Origin: Antribacter gilvus
Lineage (GTDB): Bacteria > Actinomycetota > Actinomycetes > Actinomycetales > Cellulomonadaceae
NCBI RefSeq assembly: GCF_003946865.1
Contig: NZ_QXTH01000015.1
Span: forward strand, 1 to 64,000
Direction: 5' to 3'
Length of the DNA: 64,000 bases
Of the stretch, positions 8,031-16,453 are shown one piece after another; the first letter of the stretch is position 1; each line of letters opens with the position of its first letter. The translations under genes were made by a program, and so were the position numbers. The notes under the pieces were generated by a model. The model worked only from the letters and a program-made list of their open reading frames with translations, ran no database searches and was not told the DNA's origin.

Positions 8031-9196
8031 GGGGACTCCTGGACCAGCACGGGCAGGGTGGCGAGGACCGTCCAGCCACCGGGGCGCGGCCCGGCGTGCA
8101 GGGTGCCGCCGAGCGTCTGGACCCGTTCCCGCATCCCGATCAGTCCGTACCCACCGGGGTTCCTTCCCGGGTGGAGTCCGGGGGCGGCGCGCGGCGTGTC
8201 GTCGGACACCGCGACGGTGACGGCCTCCGGGGTGCTCGTCACGCTGACCGTCACGGACCGGGCGTGCGGCGCGTGGCGCGTGATGTTCGTGAGCGCCTCC
8301 TGGACCACCCGGTAGACGGTGGTGGTGACCTCGGGCGGCCACGCGGGCCGGTCGTCGTCGGGCAGGCGGAGGTGCACCTCCGGGCCGCGGCCCTCGAACC
8401 TCTTCACGAGCGCGCCGAGGGCCTCGGGGCCGGGCGCCACGGGGAACGCGTCCTCGGCGTCACGCAGCAGGCCGACGACCCGGCGGAGCGACGTGAGGGC
8501 GTCCGACCCGGCCGCCTCGATGTCCGCCAGAGAGCCGGCAAGCCGCCCGGGCTCGCCCAGCCCTTTGCGTGCCAGGATCTGGGCGGCCTGCGCCTGGACG
8601 ACGATGCCTGTGATGTGGTGCGCGACGACGTCGTGCAGCTCGCGCGCGAGGGCGAGCCGCTCGTCCCGGCGCACCCGCTCGACCGCCGCCTCCCGGCGGG
8701 CGACGAGCAGCCGTCCCCCGAGGCCTGCCGCCACGGCCGCAGGCCAGCCCACCGCGTTCACCATCGAGACCACGGTCAGCTCCGCCGTGACCGGCGTCTC
8801 CGCGAGCCACGTCGCGAGGACCACGACAAGGCCTCCGACCACGACGGTCGCGGCCTGCCGGGCCGAGAGCGTGCGGACCGCGGACGCGACCAGCACGGCC
8901 AGGGCGAGCGCCGTGGCGGGCGCAGGCTCCTGAGGCAGCCCCGTGAACCGCGCGACGACGGTGGCCGCGAGCGCCACGCCCAGGCCTGCGAGCGCCATGC
9001 AGAACCGGTGCCGACGACGCAGGAGGGCGAGCGCGCCGACCGCCGCCGCCGTGCCGAAGCCAAACATCCAGGAGAACCCGCCCCAGCTCGCCGCTAGTGC
9101 CGCGGCGGTGACGAGGAGCACGACGGCGAGCGCGAGGCCGAGAAGTACGTCTCCAAGGATCCTGGCCGGCGCTGCCCCGCGCCCGGTGGTGTGCAC
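8027..9196 (-). CDS. Membrane sensor histidine kinase (HisKA_3 type)
   Basis: A 389-residue kinase partnering the response regulator. The N-terminal ~180 residues contain about six hydrophobic helices with no large external loop, so the signal is probably sensed in the membrane. The dimerisation/phosphorylation helix has LARELHDVVAHHITG with the phospho-His in the LHD motif. The ATP-binding end shows EALTNITRHAPHA (N box) and GYGLIGMRERVQTLGG (G box). I start at the GTG at 9196, six bases after the stop of the DUF418 gene; the frame stays open further upstream only as a shadow of that gene. It forms an operon with its neighbours. Confidence 0.9.
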   Translation of the reverse strand: MHTTGRGAAPARILGDVLLGLALAVVLLVTAAALAASWGGFSWMFGFGTAAAVGALALLRRRHRFCMALAGLGVALAATVVARFTGLPQEPAPATALALAVLVASAVRTLSARQAATVVVGGLVVVLATWLAETPVTAELTVVSMVNAVGWPAAVAAGLGGRLLVARREAAVERVRRDERLALARELHDVVAHHITGIVVQAQAAQILARKGLGEPGRLAGSLADIEAAGSDALTSLRRVVGLLRDAEDAFPVAPGPEALGALVKRFEGRGPEVHLRLPDDDRPAWPPEVTTTVYRVVQEALTNITRHAPHARSVTVSVTSTPEAVTVAVSDDTPRAAPGLHPGRNPGGYGLIGMRERVQTLGGTLHAGPRPGGWTVLATLPVLVQESP

Positions 9197-9201
9197 GTCG
9201 C

Positions 9202-10209
9202 TCAGGCTACGGCGGATGGCGCGGGTCGCCGCAGCCACGTGGCCCAGCGCCAGGCCCACTCGAGAGGTCCGTGCTCGAAGTGGCGAAGCCAGAGCGTGGA
9301 GAACAGCCACTGGGCGGCGAGGACCGTGCCCGCGATGACGAGCACGGTTGTCGAGGTCCAACGCTCGGGATGCCCGACGACGGTCGCCACGCCGAGCACG
9401 ACGATCGTCGCGGTCAGGTAGTTGGTCAGCGCCAGCTTGCCCAGCGGGGCGAACACGGCCCGGAGAGCCGGGCGGGCCGGCGACCGCAGCAGGACCAGCA
9501 GCACACAGACGTACACACCGGCGAGCAGCAGCCCGGCCAGCGGGTAGACGATCCGGTAGCCGAGCGTGCCCACGTCGCCGGCACGCTCGTACGAGGCCTG
9601 GGCCCAGAGGGCGGGCACAGCCCCCGCCGCGAGCCCGAGCGCCAGCAGGGCCGGCCCCCCGGTCGAGTCCTCGATGCGGCGCGTCACGCCGTACCGCGTG
9701 GCGGCTGAACCGAGCAGGAAGAGGCCCGGTACCAGGGCGAAGTGCCCTGCTCCCAGGAGCAGCGCGGCGGCCAGGCAGGCGACGGCGAGTCCCGCCACGA
9801 CCCGTCGGGGCAGCCAGGTGGACGGCAGCAGCACGAGCAGCCCGACGGCGGCGTAGACGGTCAGGATGTCGCCGGGCCAGAGCAGGAACAGGTGCGCGAG
9901 ACCGAAGGCGAGCAGCACGAGGAGACGGCGCAGCAGGGCCAGGCGCGGTCTCGCGGTGCGAGTCGCCGCCGAGTCCACGAGGAGCGAGAACCCCACCCCG
10001 AAGAGCAGGGAGAAGATCGGGACGAAGCGCAGGTCGACGAGAAGGTGAAGCCAGTCGGCTCCACCGCTCCCGGAAGTGGTGACCGCGACAGCGACGGCCG
10101 TGTCGGAGGCGACGGAGGCGCTGATCGGGATGACGTTGGCGATCAGGATCCCGCACAGCGCGAAGCCGCGGATGACGTCGAGGGAGACGAGGCGGGTCAT
10201 GCGTCCCAT
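9202..10209 (-). CDS. DUF418 multi-pass membrane protein
   Basis: A 335-residue integral membrane protein with about nine hydrophobic segments. It opens with RLVSLDVIRGFALCGILIANVI, typical of the DUF418/acyltransferase-3-like (YeiB) group, and ends with the DUF418 segment GKLALTNYLTATIVV...FSTLWLRHFEHGPLEWAWR. The family is thought to be related to membrane acyltransferases, but no reaction is known. It is the first gene of an operon with the kinase and response regulator, which suggests a role in the same envelope response. ATG codons at 10209 and 10200 are both possible starts. Confidence 0.85.
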   Translation of the reverse strand: MGRMTRLVSLDVIRGFALCGILIANVIPISASVASDTAVAVAVTTSGSGGADWLHLLVDLRFVPIFSLLFGVGFSLLVDSAATRTARPRLALLRRLLVLLAFGLAHLFLLWPGDILTVYAAVGLLVLLPSTWLPRRVVAGLAVACLAAALLLGAGHFALVPGLFLLGSAATRYGVTRRIEDSTGGPALLALGLAAGAVPALWAQASYERAGDVGTLGYRIVYPLAGLLLAGVYVCVLLVLLRSPARPALRAVFAPLGKLALTNYLTATIVVLGVATVVGHPERWTSTTVLVIAGTVLAAQWLFSTLWLRHFEHGPLEWAWRWATWLRRPAPSAVA

Positions 10210-10259
10210 GCTCGGCGAGCCTGCCGGGGCGCGGTACCGGCCGAAAGTACGTTTCGCCG

Positions 10260-10294
10260 GCCGATCGCGCCCCCGTGACGAGGGCGCGATCGGC
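10260..10294 (-). terminator. Hairpin terminator after the SRPBCC gene
   Basis: Perfect 13-bp stem (10260-10272 with 10282-10294), starting 4 nt downstream of the stop of the minus-strand SRPBCC gene. It separates the ArsR-SRPBCC operon from the DUF418 operon. Confidence 0.75.
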
Positions 10295-10297
10295 GTG

Positions 10298-10792
10298 TCA
10301 CGCGCCGGTGGCGGGCCGCTCGGCCGTCGCGCGGAAACGCTCGAGGTAGAGGGGCCAGCCCCCGCCCGCGTCGAGGCTGGTGAAGCTCTCCCAGCCCTCG
10401 CCGTGCCGGTCGAGGTGCCGGTGCTCCAGCAGGACCTGGGTCCGTTCCGGGGTCTCGGCGATGAACCGGATCTCGACCTCGCTGGTGCGGCTGGGGTCCG
10501 CCTCGACCTGCCACCGCGGGCTGATGTCCCAGCTGATCACGAGCCGGTGGGGTGGCTCGTGCACGAGGACTCGCGCCCAGGTGCACGTGCTGCCGTCGGT
10601 GCCGACGTCGTAGATGGTCCCGCCGGCGTAGGGCTCCAGGACGGTCCGTTCGATCGGTACCGCCATGAGGTTGTGCTCCCGAGGCTTGATCTCGTCGAAG
10701 CGTTCGGTGAACACGCGAAATGCGTGCTCCACCGGGACGTCGACCCGGACCTCGGCCTGCAGCCGGGTCCGATCCTGCGATGTGGTGCTCAT
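10298..10792 (-). CDS. SRPBCC / AHSA1-like protein
   Basis: A 164-residue protein of the START/SRPBCC (AHSA1, Aha1 C-terminal-like) fold. It begins with a strand typical of the fold (VRVDVPVEHAFRVFTERFDEI), continues with GGTIYDVGTDGSTCTWARVL and RLVISWDI, and ends in the long C-terminal helix GWPLYLERFRA. These domains bind small hydrophobic ligands. It overlaps the upstream ArsR-type gene (ATGA at 10789-10792). This pairing is common in actinobacteria and implies that the regulator controls this gene. The ligand cannot be deduced. Confidence 0.88.
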   Translation of the reverse strand: MSTTSQDRTRLQAEVRVDVPVEHAFRVFTERFDEIKPREHNLMAVPIERTVLEPYAGGTIYDVGTDGSTCTWARVLVHEPPHRLVISWDISPRWQVEADPSRTSEVEIRFIAETPERTQVLLEHRHLDRHGEGWESFTSLDAGGGWPLYLERFRATAERPATGA

Positions 10793-11127
10793 CGTGAGGC
10801 TCCTTCCGTCGGTGAGGTATCCGGCTCGTAGCTCTGCTCGGCCACCTCCTTGAACGTGGACAGGGTCTGGCTCCAGTACGACTCCAGGTCGCGCCGAAGC
10901 ACTTCCAGACCGCTGAGCCGCGGCTGGTAGAGACGCTCGCGGCCTCGCTGCTGGACGTCGACCAGCTGCGCGTCGAGCAGGACACGCAGGTGCTGAGACA
11001 CCGCCGGCCGACTGACCGGCAGGTCGCGGGCGATCTCCGTCACCGAACACGGGCCGCGTGCAACACGCGCGAAGACCTTCCGGCGGGTCGGATCGGCCAG
11101 CGCATGCCACGGGTCAACAGTCACCAT
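10789..11127 (-). CDS. ArsR-family transcriptional regulator
   Basis: A 112-residue winged-helix repressor. It has the WHALADPTRRKVFARVA opening, the recognition helix in VSRPAVSQHLRVLLDAQLV and the wing QQRGRERLYQP. No metal-binding ELxVCD cysteine motif is present, so a non-metal signal is likely. The exact start is uncertain: an in-frame GTG at 11133, an ATG at 11127 and a GTG at 11124 are all within nine bases, and I use the ATG. An inverted repeat just upstream (11138-11155) is a good autoregulatory operator. It is cotranscribed with the SRPBCC gene. Confidence 0.88.
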   Translation of the reverse strand: MVTVDPWHALADPTRRKVFARVARGPCSVTEIARDLPVSRPAVSQHLRVLLDAQLVDVQQRGRERLYQPRLSGLEVLRRDLESYWSQTLSTFKEVAEQSYEPDTSPTEGASR

Positions 11128-11137
11128 CTCCACAACA

Positions 11138-11155
11138 CGTAAGTTACTACTTACG
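11138..11155. promoter_or_regulatory. Operator for the ArsR-type regulator
   Basis: CGTAAGT-TACT-ACTTACG is a perfect inverted repeat 11 bp upstream of the regulator start. It is AT-rich against its surroundings, as expected for an ArsR-type site. The divergent hydrolase gene begins 113 bp away and could share the control. Confidence 0.7.
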
Positions 11156-11267
11156 CGTTCACGTGTCCAGGGCTGCTGAGCTCGGCCGTAGTGTCAGCCT
11201 GCGGGGCGCCCTCCCCGACCCCCGTGCGCTCCCCCGCGCGGCTGCACCTCAACGAAGGGACCCGGTC

Positions 11268-11816
11268 ATGAACCCCACGGCCCGGCGCACGGTGATCCTG
11301 TTCCACGGCACTGGCGCACACCCCGACGCCCTCTGGTACCCGTGGCTGGCCCGGCGCCTCCGTGAGCGTGGCTACGCGGTCGAGGTGCCGCACCATCCGG
11401 GGATCAACATCGAACCGATCGCCACGTTCCTGCCCAAGGTCCTCGAGGCGCACGCCTTCGGACCCGACACGATCCTGGTCGGCCACTCCGGGGGCGCCGC
11501 ACTGCTTCTGGCCGTCCTCGAGCACCTGGATGTGACGGTCGCCCAAGCCGTCCTCGTCGCGGGGTACTCCACCCGGCCCGGCGAGGACGACGAACCCGTG
11601 CTCCAGGACTCCTACGACTGGGCCACGATTCGCGCCCACGCCCGGGACCTGGTGTTCATCAACTCCGTGACCGACCGGTACGGGTGCGACGCCATCCAGG
11701 GGCGCACGATGTTCGACCACCTCGGAGGCACCCTGGTCATTCGCGACGACGACCACTTCGAGGGAGAGCGCTGGGACCTGACCGAGTTCGACCTGCTCGA
11801 CAGGCTCATCTCCTGA
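11268..11816 (+). CDS. Alpha/beta hydrolase, RBBP9/YdeN type
   Basis: A 182-residue small serine hydrolase. The oxyanion segment VILFHGTGAHPDALWYPWL is followed by the nucleophile elbow GHSGGAA. The catalytic Asp is probably in FINSVTDRYG and the His in DDDHFEG near the end. The size and motifs match the RBBP9/YdeN family, whose members are small esterase-like enzymes of unclear substrate. The ATG at 11268 has an upstream GAAGGGA ribosome binding site; a longer frame would run into the ArsR operator. A broken second copy of its 3' end lies at 4851-4907. Confidence 0.88.
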   Translation: MNPTARRTVILFHGTGAHPDALWYPWLARRLRERGYAVEVPHHPGINIEPIATFLPKVLEAHAFGPDTILVGHSGGAALLLAVLEHLDVTVAQAVLVAGYSTRPGEDDEPVLQDSYDWATIRAHARDLVFINSVTDRYGCDAIQGRTMFDHLGGTLVIRDDDHFEGERWDLTEFDLLDRLIS

Positions 11817-12295
11817 CCGACGGCGAGCCCCGTGCGCGCAGCTTCATCGTGTTTCCTCGTCTGCCGCCTGAGTTATTGCTGGCGACGCCCAGCCCGACCC
11901 ACTTGGAAACAGGGAATGGCCGAGCCTAGAACCATAGGTTCGCCCATTCCGGTGCCCGGTGATATCACAACCCCGGGTTGACAGAATTGAATAGCATGAA
12001 TCGCCCACCCGGGTCGGTCAGATGAACTGATATGTGCAACTCGCCTGGATATCGAGAACCGACCGATCCCCGCTGTGACAAGGTTCGAGACCTGGTCGGA
12101 GTGCCCCATGATCGACCGAAATGCATGCCCTTGAACCTCCACCTGCTGACAAAACTCACCAGGGTGAATTCCGGCCGCGATAAACGGTTTCAACGGGCCT
12201 ATAAAGCGCCACAAATCAGGTGGTCCTTATCCGTACAGCGATACGCGCCCCGATAAACGCCACACCTGAGCCAGCGGATCAGACAGGGCCAAAGC
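11817..12295. other. GC-poorer intergenic leader of the actinoporin-like operon
   Basis: This 479-bp stretch has visibly lower GC than its flanks, with frequent AT runs, and I find no convincing gene in it. It contains a two-part hairpin (GGAATGG at 11913-11919 pairing with CCATTCC at 11944-11950, with an inner GAACC-ATA-GGTTC) that could end the hydrolase transcript. A TTGACA (about 11978-11983) could be a -35 box, but no good -10 follows it. It probably carries the regulatory region of the operon starting at 12296, and its composition suggests recent acquisition together with that operon. Confidence 0.45.
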
Positions 12296-13564
12296 ATGAT
12301 GACGGTCATGAACTCAGCCCTTTCGCAAACGCCGGCGCTGGCTTTCACGCTGGTGAGTCCGATCTCGTCGCTGGGCATCCCTACAGAAGTCAACGACGAC
12401 TACACGATCCTGCTCGACAACGCAGTGTCCGGCGGTGCGGGCACGTCCGAGTACCTCGGCCGCATGCTGGAGTTCGCGACCCTCGCCAGCTATCTCGCCA
12501 AGGCGGGCGACGACGCGTTCACGACCAGCGACGGGCCGGCCGGCTCGATGCAGGCGTACGCGAGCAACGCCGGCACGTCGATGACGATCGGCGTCGCCCT
12601 CAACGACAACCTGGCCGAGACCGACTTCGGCGGCGTCCCGGTCCGCGGGGTCGCCTCGGTGCGCATGGCGACGTCGCACCCGTTCGACGTGGTGAAGTAC
12701 ACCGAGCTCGGCATCTCCCTGGCCGAGATCCCGGCCGGCCTCGCCGTCGGCGACGCGCTCATGGCGGCCCTGTTCCGTCCCCTGCTCGATCGCCTGTCGA
12801 GCTTCGTGCAGGACACCATCTCGTCGTGGCTCGAGGCCGACGTCGGTGAGCTCGACGGAATCGCGGACGCGCTGGCCGACACCGCCGCCGACGTCGCCGG
12901 GGAGATCGCCGAGGAGACCACCGAGATCGTCGTCGAGGAGACCGTCGTCGCGGAAGTCTCGCTGGATCTCGCGGCGATCGCGCCGCCGCTGGCCGCCCTC
13001 GGCCTGCTCATCGCGGTGCCCCTGCTCATCGAGATGCTCGCCAAGGACTTTCAGGTCCACTTCGAGATCAACAACCTCACCGACCACGACGTCGAGTGGG
13101 CCGTCGAGTACTCCTACGACGGGGCGATGACCGCTCAGCCGGCCAGCCCGACGATCCCGAAGATGGGCCGAGCCATCGACGCGTGGGGCGACACCACCGA
13201 CGTCGACGTCGCCTACCAGGCGGACTTCTCCCTCACCAACGCGAGCGGCTTCGAAGGCACCGGGTTCGTCCTGCGCCTGTCTGTGCCTGACCTGGCGGAC
13301 GAGGGCGACATCGCCGTCGTGCTCTCGGTGCCGTGGGCCTCGGACAACTCGATCTGGCTCGGGGCGGCCGGGCCCGGCACCGACTGGCAGCAGCTCTGGA
13401 ACGACCACGGCGGTGGCGGCGGGCCGCTGGCGGTGAACCACGGCACACGCCAGCTGTACGTCGACATGGGCCTGGACGCCGTGTCCGGCCACGGGGACTC
13501 CTACCACTGCGCGCTGCGTATCCGATCCGTCCCGCCCACCGAGCAAGGAGCCGCACATGCCTGA
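12296..13564 (+). CDS. Actinoporin-like protein 1 of 3
   Basis: A 422-residue protein, the first of three tandem paralogues. The N-terminal ~200 residues are mixed and family-specific. Residues ~185-222 are an acidic, Ala/Glu-rich amphipathic stretch, and residues ~224-248 are strongly hydrophobic (LAAIAPPLAALGLLIAVPLL). The C-terminal ~165 residues look like the beta-sandwich of sea-anemone actinoporins: INNLTDHDVEW near its start, GTGFVLRLSVPD, then VVLSVPWASDNSIWLG, matching the actinoporin pattern GVLAYLMSDG...FSVPYDYNWYSNWW. I infer a membrane-binding or pore-forming role. No signal peptide is seen. Possible starts are ATG 12296, 12299 or 12308. The stop overlaps the next gene by 8 bp. 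Confidence 0.6.
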   Translation: MMTVMNSALSQTPALAFTLVSPISSLGIPTEVNDDYTILLDNAVSGGAGTSEYLGRMLEFATLASYLAKAGDDAFTTSDGPAGSMQAYASNAGTSMTIGVALNDNLAETDFGGVPVRGVASVRMATSHPFDVVKYTELGISLAEIPAGLAVGDALMAALFRPLLDRLSSFVQDTISSWLEADVGELDGIADALADTAADVAGEIAEETTEIVVEETVVAEVSLDLAAIAPPLAALGLLIAVPLLIEMLAKDFQVHFEINNLTDHDVEWAVEYSYDGAMTAQPASPTIPKMGRAIDAWGDTTDVDVAYQADFSLTNASGFEGTGFVLRLSVPDLADEGDIAVVLSVPWASDNSIWLGAAGPGTDWQQLWNDHGGGGGPLAVNHGTRQLYVDMGLDAVSGHGDSYHCALRIRSVPPTEQGAAHA

Positions 13565-14747
13565 GGACAACCCCACGACCGTGACCTTCGCCCTGGAGCC
13601 CCAGGCCGACGGTTATCCCGCGCTGGTCGACGACGAGCTGCGTGCCGCTCTCGCGTCAGCCGTCCGGGGCGGGGAGCACACCCAGGGCTACTTCGACGCA
13701 CTCAACGCGACCTCGGACTTCTGGGGTCTGGTGGCGGCCAAGACGATCACGTTCGCCCCCGGGGTCGCGCCGTCCGGTCAACCGGTCCTGATGGCCAGCA
13801 GCGGGAACGTCGAGCTGCGCATGATCGGTGCTTACACCGGCCCGCCGGACGGGGTCGGGCCGCAGGACCATCCCGTCGTGGGCACGCTGACCATCGACAC
13901 CCGCAACACGACGGCGAGCATCTCGAAGGTCTTCGCCGTCGGGGTGCGCCTGGCGACGATGCCGGCCTACCTGCCGCTGACGCACGACCTGTTCGTCAAG
14001 CTCCTCGTCCCCACGTACCAGAACGCGAAGTCGGTGCTGGGCGCGCTCGCCGCGAAGATCAGCAAGGCCGCCCAGGTCGAGTCGCCGTCGATCGACCCGA
14101 CGGCCGCAGCGGACGAGGTGATCCTCGAGGAGGAGGGCGCCCTCGAGACCGTCGGCGAGGAGGGCATCGAGTACCTCGCAGTCGAGTGGGGTGCCGTGGC
14201 GCTGGACGTCGCGGGCATAGCCCCGCTCATGGCGCTGCCCATGCTCGTGGAGTTCCTCGGGCACAAGATGCAGCACTCGCTGGTCGTCCAGAACCTGACC
14301 GGCCAGCAGCTCACGCTCGACCTGGCGCTCGTGCACGGGGACCAGGCGTGCGCGCCGGCCAGCACCACGCTTCCCGGGCTGTCCACGCAGGACGACCCGA
14401 TCAACCCGGGGTCCACCGTGACCTACTCGTACGACGCGTACTTCCAGCTCATCAACTCCACCGACCTGGGCGACATCGGGCACGTGCTCACGCTCACGCC
14501 GAGCGACGGCGGCGCCCAGGTGCGCGTCGTCACGGCGGTCCCCTGGGCCGGGGACAACGCCATCTGGGTCGGCGAGTCCGACCTTCCGGCCAGGAGTCTC
14601 TACGCGCAGAGGTCCGTGCCCAACGAGCACCTCACCCAGACCGCGTCCGTAGGCAACCTCAAGGTCACCCACTCGATCAACCGCCTCTCCGGCACGACCG
14701 ACGGCGACTACTTCTACTGCTCGATGGTCCTGATCGAGCCTGCCTGA
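13557..14747 (+). CDS. Actinoporin-like protein 2 of 3
   Basis: A 396-residue paralogue of its neighbours. An N-terminal domain contains YFDALNATSDFWG and a repeated signature (SSGNVELRMIGAY) also found in the third copy. An acidic segment follows (ILEEEGALETVGEEGIEYLAVEWG). A hydrophobic helix (about 213-236, AGIAPLMALPMLVEFLGHKM) leads into the beta-sandwich, with VVQNLTGQQLTLDL, YFQLINSTDLGDIGHVLTL and VVTAVPWAGDNAIWVG. AAGGAG lies 8 nt before the ATG, which sits within the end of gene 1, so the two are translationally coupled. The actinoporin likeness rests on motif order and spacing, not on a search. Confidence 0.6.
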   Translation: MPEDNPTTVTFALEPQADGYPALVDDELRAALASAVRGGEHTQGYFDALNATSDFWGLVAAKTITFAPGVAPSGQPVLMASSGNVELRMIGAYTGPPDGVGPQDHPVVGTLTIDTRNTTASISKVFAVGVRLATMPAYLPLTHDLFVKLLVPTYQNAKSVLGALAAKISKAAQVESPSIDPTAAADEVILEEEGALETVGEEGIEYLAVEWGAVALDVAGIAPLMALPMLVEFLGHKMQHSLVVQNLTGQQLTLDLALVHGDQACAPASTTLPGLSTQDDPINPGSTVTYSYDAYFQLINSTDLGDIGHVLTLTPSDGGAQVRVVTAVPWAGDNAIWVGESDLPARSLYAQRSVPNEHLTQTASVGNLKVTHSINRLSGTTDGDYFYCSMVLIEPA

Positions 14748-14774
14748 TCCCTCGTTCCCGCAACCGACAGGAGT

Positions 14775-16022
14775 ATGACGATGGCCGACCCCACGAACAC
14801 GCTGAGCGTCTCCCTCACACCTATCACCCCCGGCACTCCGAACATCTACGACGACAAGCTGCAGGCCGCGATCGACTCGGCCAAGGCCGGCGGTACCGCG
14901 ACCCAGCAGTACTTCGACTCCGCCAACCAGACCGCCGACTACTGGGGCTGGTTCACCTCGACCCAGGGGAACGGCGAGGACCCCTGGGCTCCCGGGACGG
15001 ACCCCGACGGCAACCCGATCGAGATGTCGTCGAACGGCAACCTCGACATGCGGATGGGGGCGTTCTACCGGGCGTCCGCCGACGGGCTGACCGCGGAGCA
15101 CCTGACCGGCGACGGCCCGCCGCCGATCGTCGGCATCGCCACCATCCAGACGCACAACACCACGAGCAACGTCTCGGCCGACATCACGTTCGGGCTGGGC
15201 CTGACGGGGATCCCGGCCGGGATCGTCCTGTCCAAGGCGCTCTTCGGCGACCTCATCAAGCCTGTCTACTCGAACCTGAAGACGGCCGTCGGCAAGCTGG
15301 CCGAGACCTTCAAGCAGGAGGCGGAGGTCACCGACCCGTCCATCGACCCGGAGGACACGGCCGAGGACCCGCTCGAGGAGGCCTCGGGGGTCGAGGAGCA
15401 GATCGGCGGCGACCTCGCGGAGGAGGGCGCCGAGTATCTGACCATCGAGTGGGGCTCGGTCGTGCTCGAGGGGGCAGGGCTCGGCGCGATCATGGCGATC
15501 CCGATGATCGTGAGCTTCCTCGGGCACAAGATGATCAACAGCGTCGTGATCAACAACCTGACGGACACCGACTTCGAGTGGCAGCTGCTGTCCCAGGTAC
15601 ACGGGAAGGCGAGCGTGCTGCCCTCCCCGGACTCCAAGAACGTCATCCCGAAGATGGACTACAACGTCGACTCCTGGGGTGACAAGACCACCGTGAAGGT
15701 GGCCTACGAGGCGCAGTTCCAGTTCATCAACTCGAGCGACCTGGGCTCCATCGGCTACGTGCTGAGCCTGGCCCCTACCGGCGGAGGCAAGACGGCGAAG
15801 GTCGCCGTCGCCGTGCCGTGGGCCGGCGACAACGGTATGTGGGTCGGCAGCTCCGACGACGACCCCGGAACCATCTACGAGGAGAACACCGACCCCGACG
15901 GGCTGCTCAGCAAGAGCGCCACGTTCGGCGACTACACGGTCACGATGGGCATCAACGCGCTCCACGGCGAGACCGAGGGCGCGTACTTCTACGGACTGAT
16001 CGTGGCGATCGAGAAGGCCTGA
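14775..16022 (+). CDS. Actinoporin-like protein 3 of 3
   Basis: A 415-residue paralogue, and the copy in which the actinoporin pattern is clearest. VVINNLTDTDFEW, QFINSSDLGSIGYVLSL and VAVAVPWAGDNGMWVG are followed by TIYEEN and a terminal GLIVAIEKA. Sea-anemone equinatoxin has the same order, ending HAILEIHVSKA. The hydrophobic helix at about 232-254 (LEGAGLGAIMAIPMIVSFLG) would take the place of the actinoporin N-terminal helix. About 230 extra N-terminal residues are absent from anemone toxins. The ATG at 14781 (MADPTNT) is better spaced from the AGGAG site than the ATG at 14775. Residues of the lipid headgroup site cannot be assigned by eye. Confidence 0.6.
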   Translation: MTMADPTNTLSVSLTPITPGTPNIYDDKLQAAIDSAKAGGTATQQYFDSANQTADYWGWFTSTQGNGEDPWAPGTDPDGNPIEMSSNGNLDMRMGAFYRASADGLTAEHLTGDGPPPIVGIATIQTHNTTSNVSADITFGLGLTGIPAGIVLSKALFGDLIKPVYSNLKTAVGKLAETFKQEAEVTDPSIDPEDTAEDPLEEASGVEEQIGGDLAEEGAEYLTIEWGSVVLEGAGLGAIMAIPMIVSFLGHKMINSVVINNLTDTDFEWQLLSQVHGKASVLPSPDSKNVIPKMDYNVDSWGDKTTVKVAYEAQFQFINSSDLGSIGYVLSLAPTGGGKTAKVAVAVPWAGDNGMWVGSSDDDPGTIYEENTDPDGLLSKSATFGDYTVTMGINALHGETEGAYFYGLIVAIEKA

Positions 16023-16054
16023 AGGTCCCCGCACTCACACAGAAGGGCACAACC

Positions 16055-16444
16055 ATGGGCAAAGGCGCATACATGTCGGTCACGAACAACCGGGCGGAGC
16101 CGCTCACCCTGTTCGTCTCCAACCAGAAGTGCATGTACGACCACGGCGCAGAAGGCTCGAACGTGTCGTACTTCAACAACCTCACCGTCCCGGTCGCCTC
16201 GGTCCTCCCGGACGCGAACGGTCAGTACGTGGAGGTGAAGGCCAGCTCCACCGGGGGCGACACCTGCGCCAGCGAGACCTCGAGCTTCGACGTCGAGGTC
16301 AACATCGGCACGGTCCCGCTCGGGACGATCAAGATCTCCGAGCGGTGGAACCAGTACAGCGGGACGAGCACCAACACCGACGACATCAAGGTCGACGTCG
16401 GCCGTGGCAGCGACCAGGACGTCATCAGGGTGACCATCACGTAG
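16055..16444 (+). CDS. Small beta-rich protein, last gene of the actinoporin-like operon
   Basis: A 129-residue protein of unknown family with alternating strand patterns (YMSVTNNRAEPLTLFVS, FDVEVNIGTVPLGTIKIS, VIRVTIT), many Thr/Ser/Asn and two cysteines (in NQKCMY and GDTCAS). The composition recalls lectin-like or crystallin-like beta-sandwiches. No signal peptide or membrane segment is visible. It starts 32 bp after the third actinoporin-like gene with an AGAAGGG site and is followed at once by a strong terminator, so it belongs to that operon. It might be a binding partner, a targeting lectin or a protective protein; none of these is shown. Confidence 0.6.
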   Translation: MGKGAYMSVTNNRAEPLTLFVSNQKCMYDHGAEGSNVSYFNNLTVPVASVLPDANGQYVEVKASSTGGDTCASETSSFDVEVNIGTVPLGTIKISERWNQYSGTSTNTDDIKVDVGRGSDQDVIRVTIT

Positions 16445-16453
16445 GTGGTGTCG

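Noticed and set aside
12032-12256. Short open frame in the GC-poor leader
   Set aside because: There is no ribosome binding site, no known motif, and codon use is unlike the neighbouring genes.
13656-16034. A 792-codon open frame on the minus strand across the actinoporin-like genes
   Set aside because: It mirrors the + strand codon structure, is Arg/Asp/Gly-rich without domains, and crosses the well-placed starts and stops of genes with clear paralogy.
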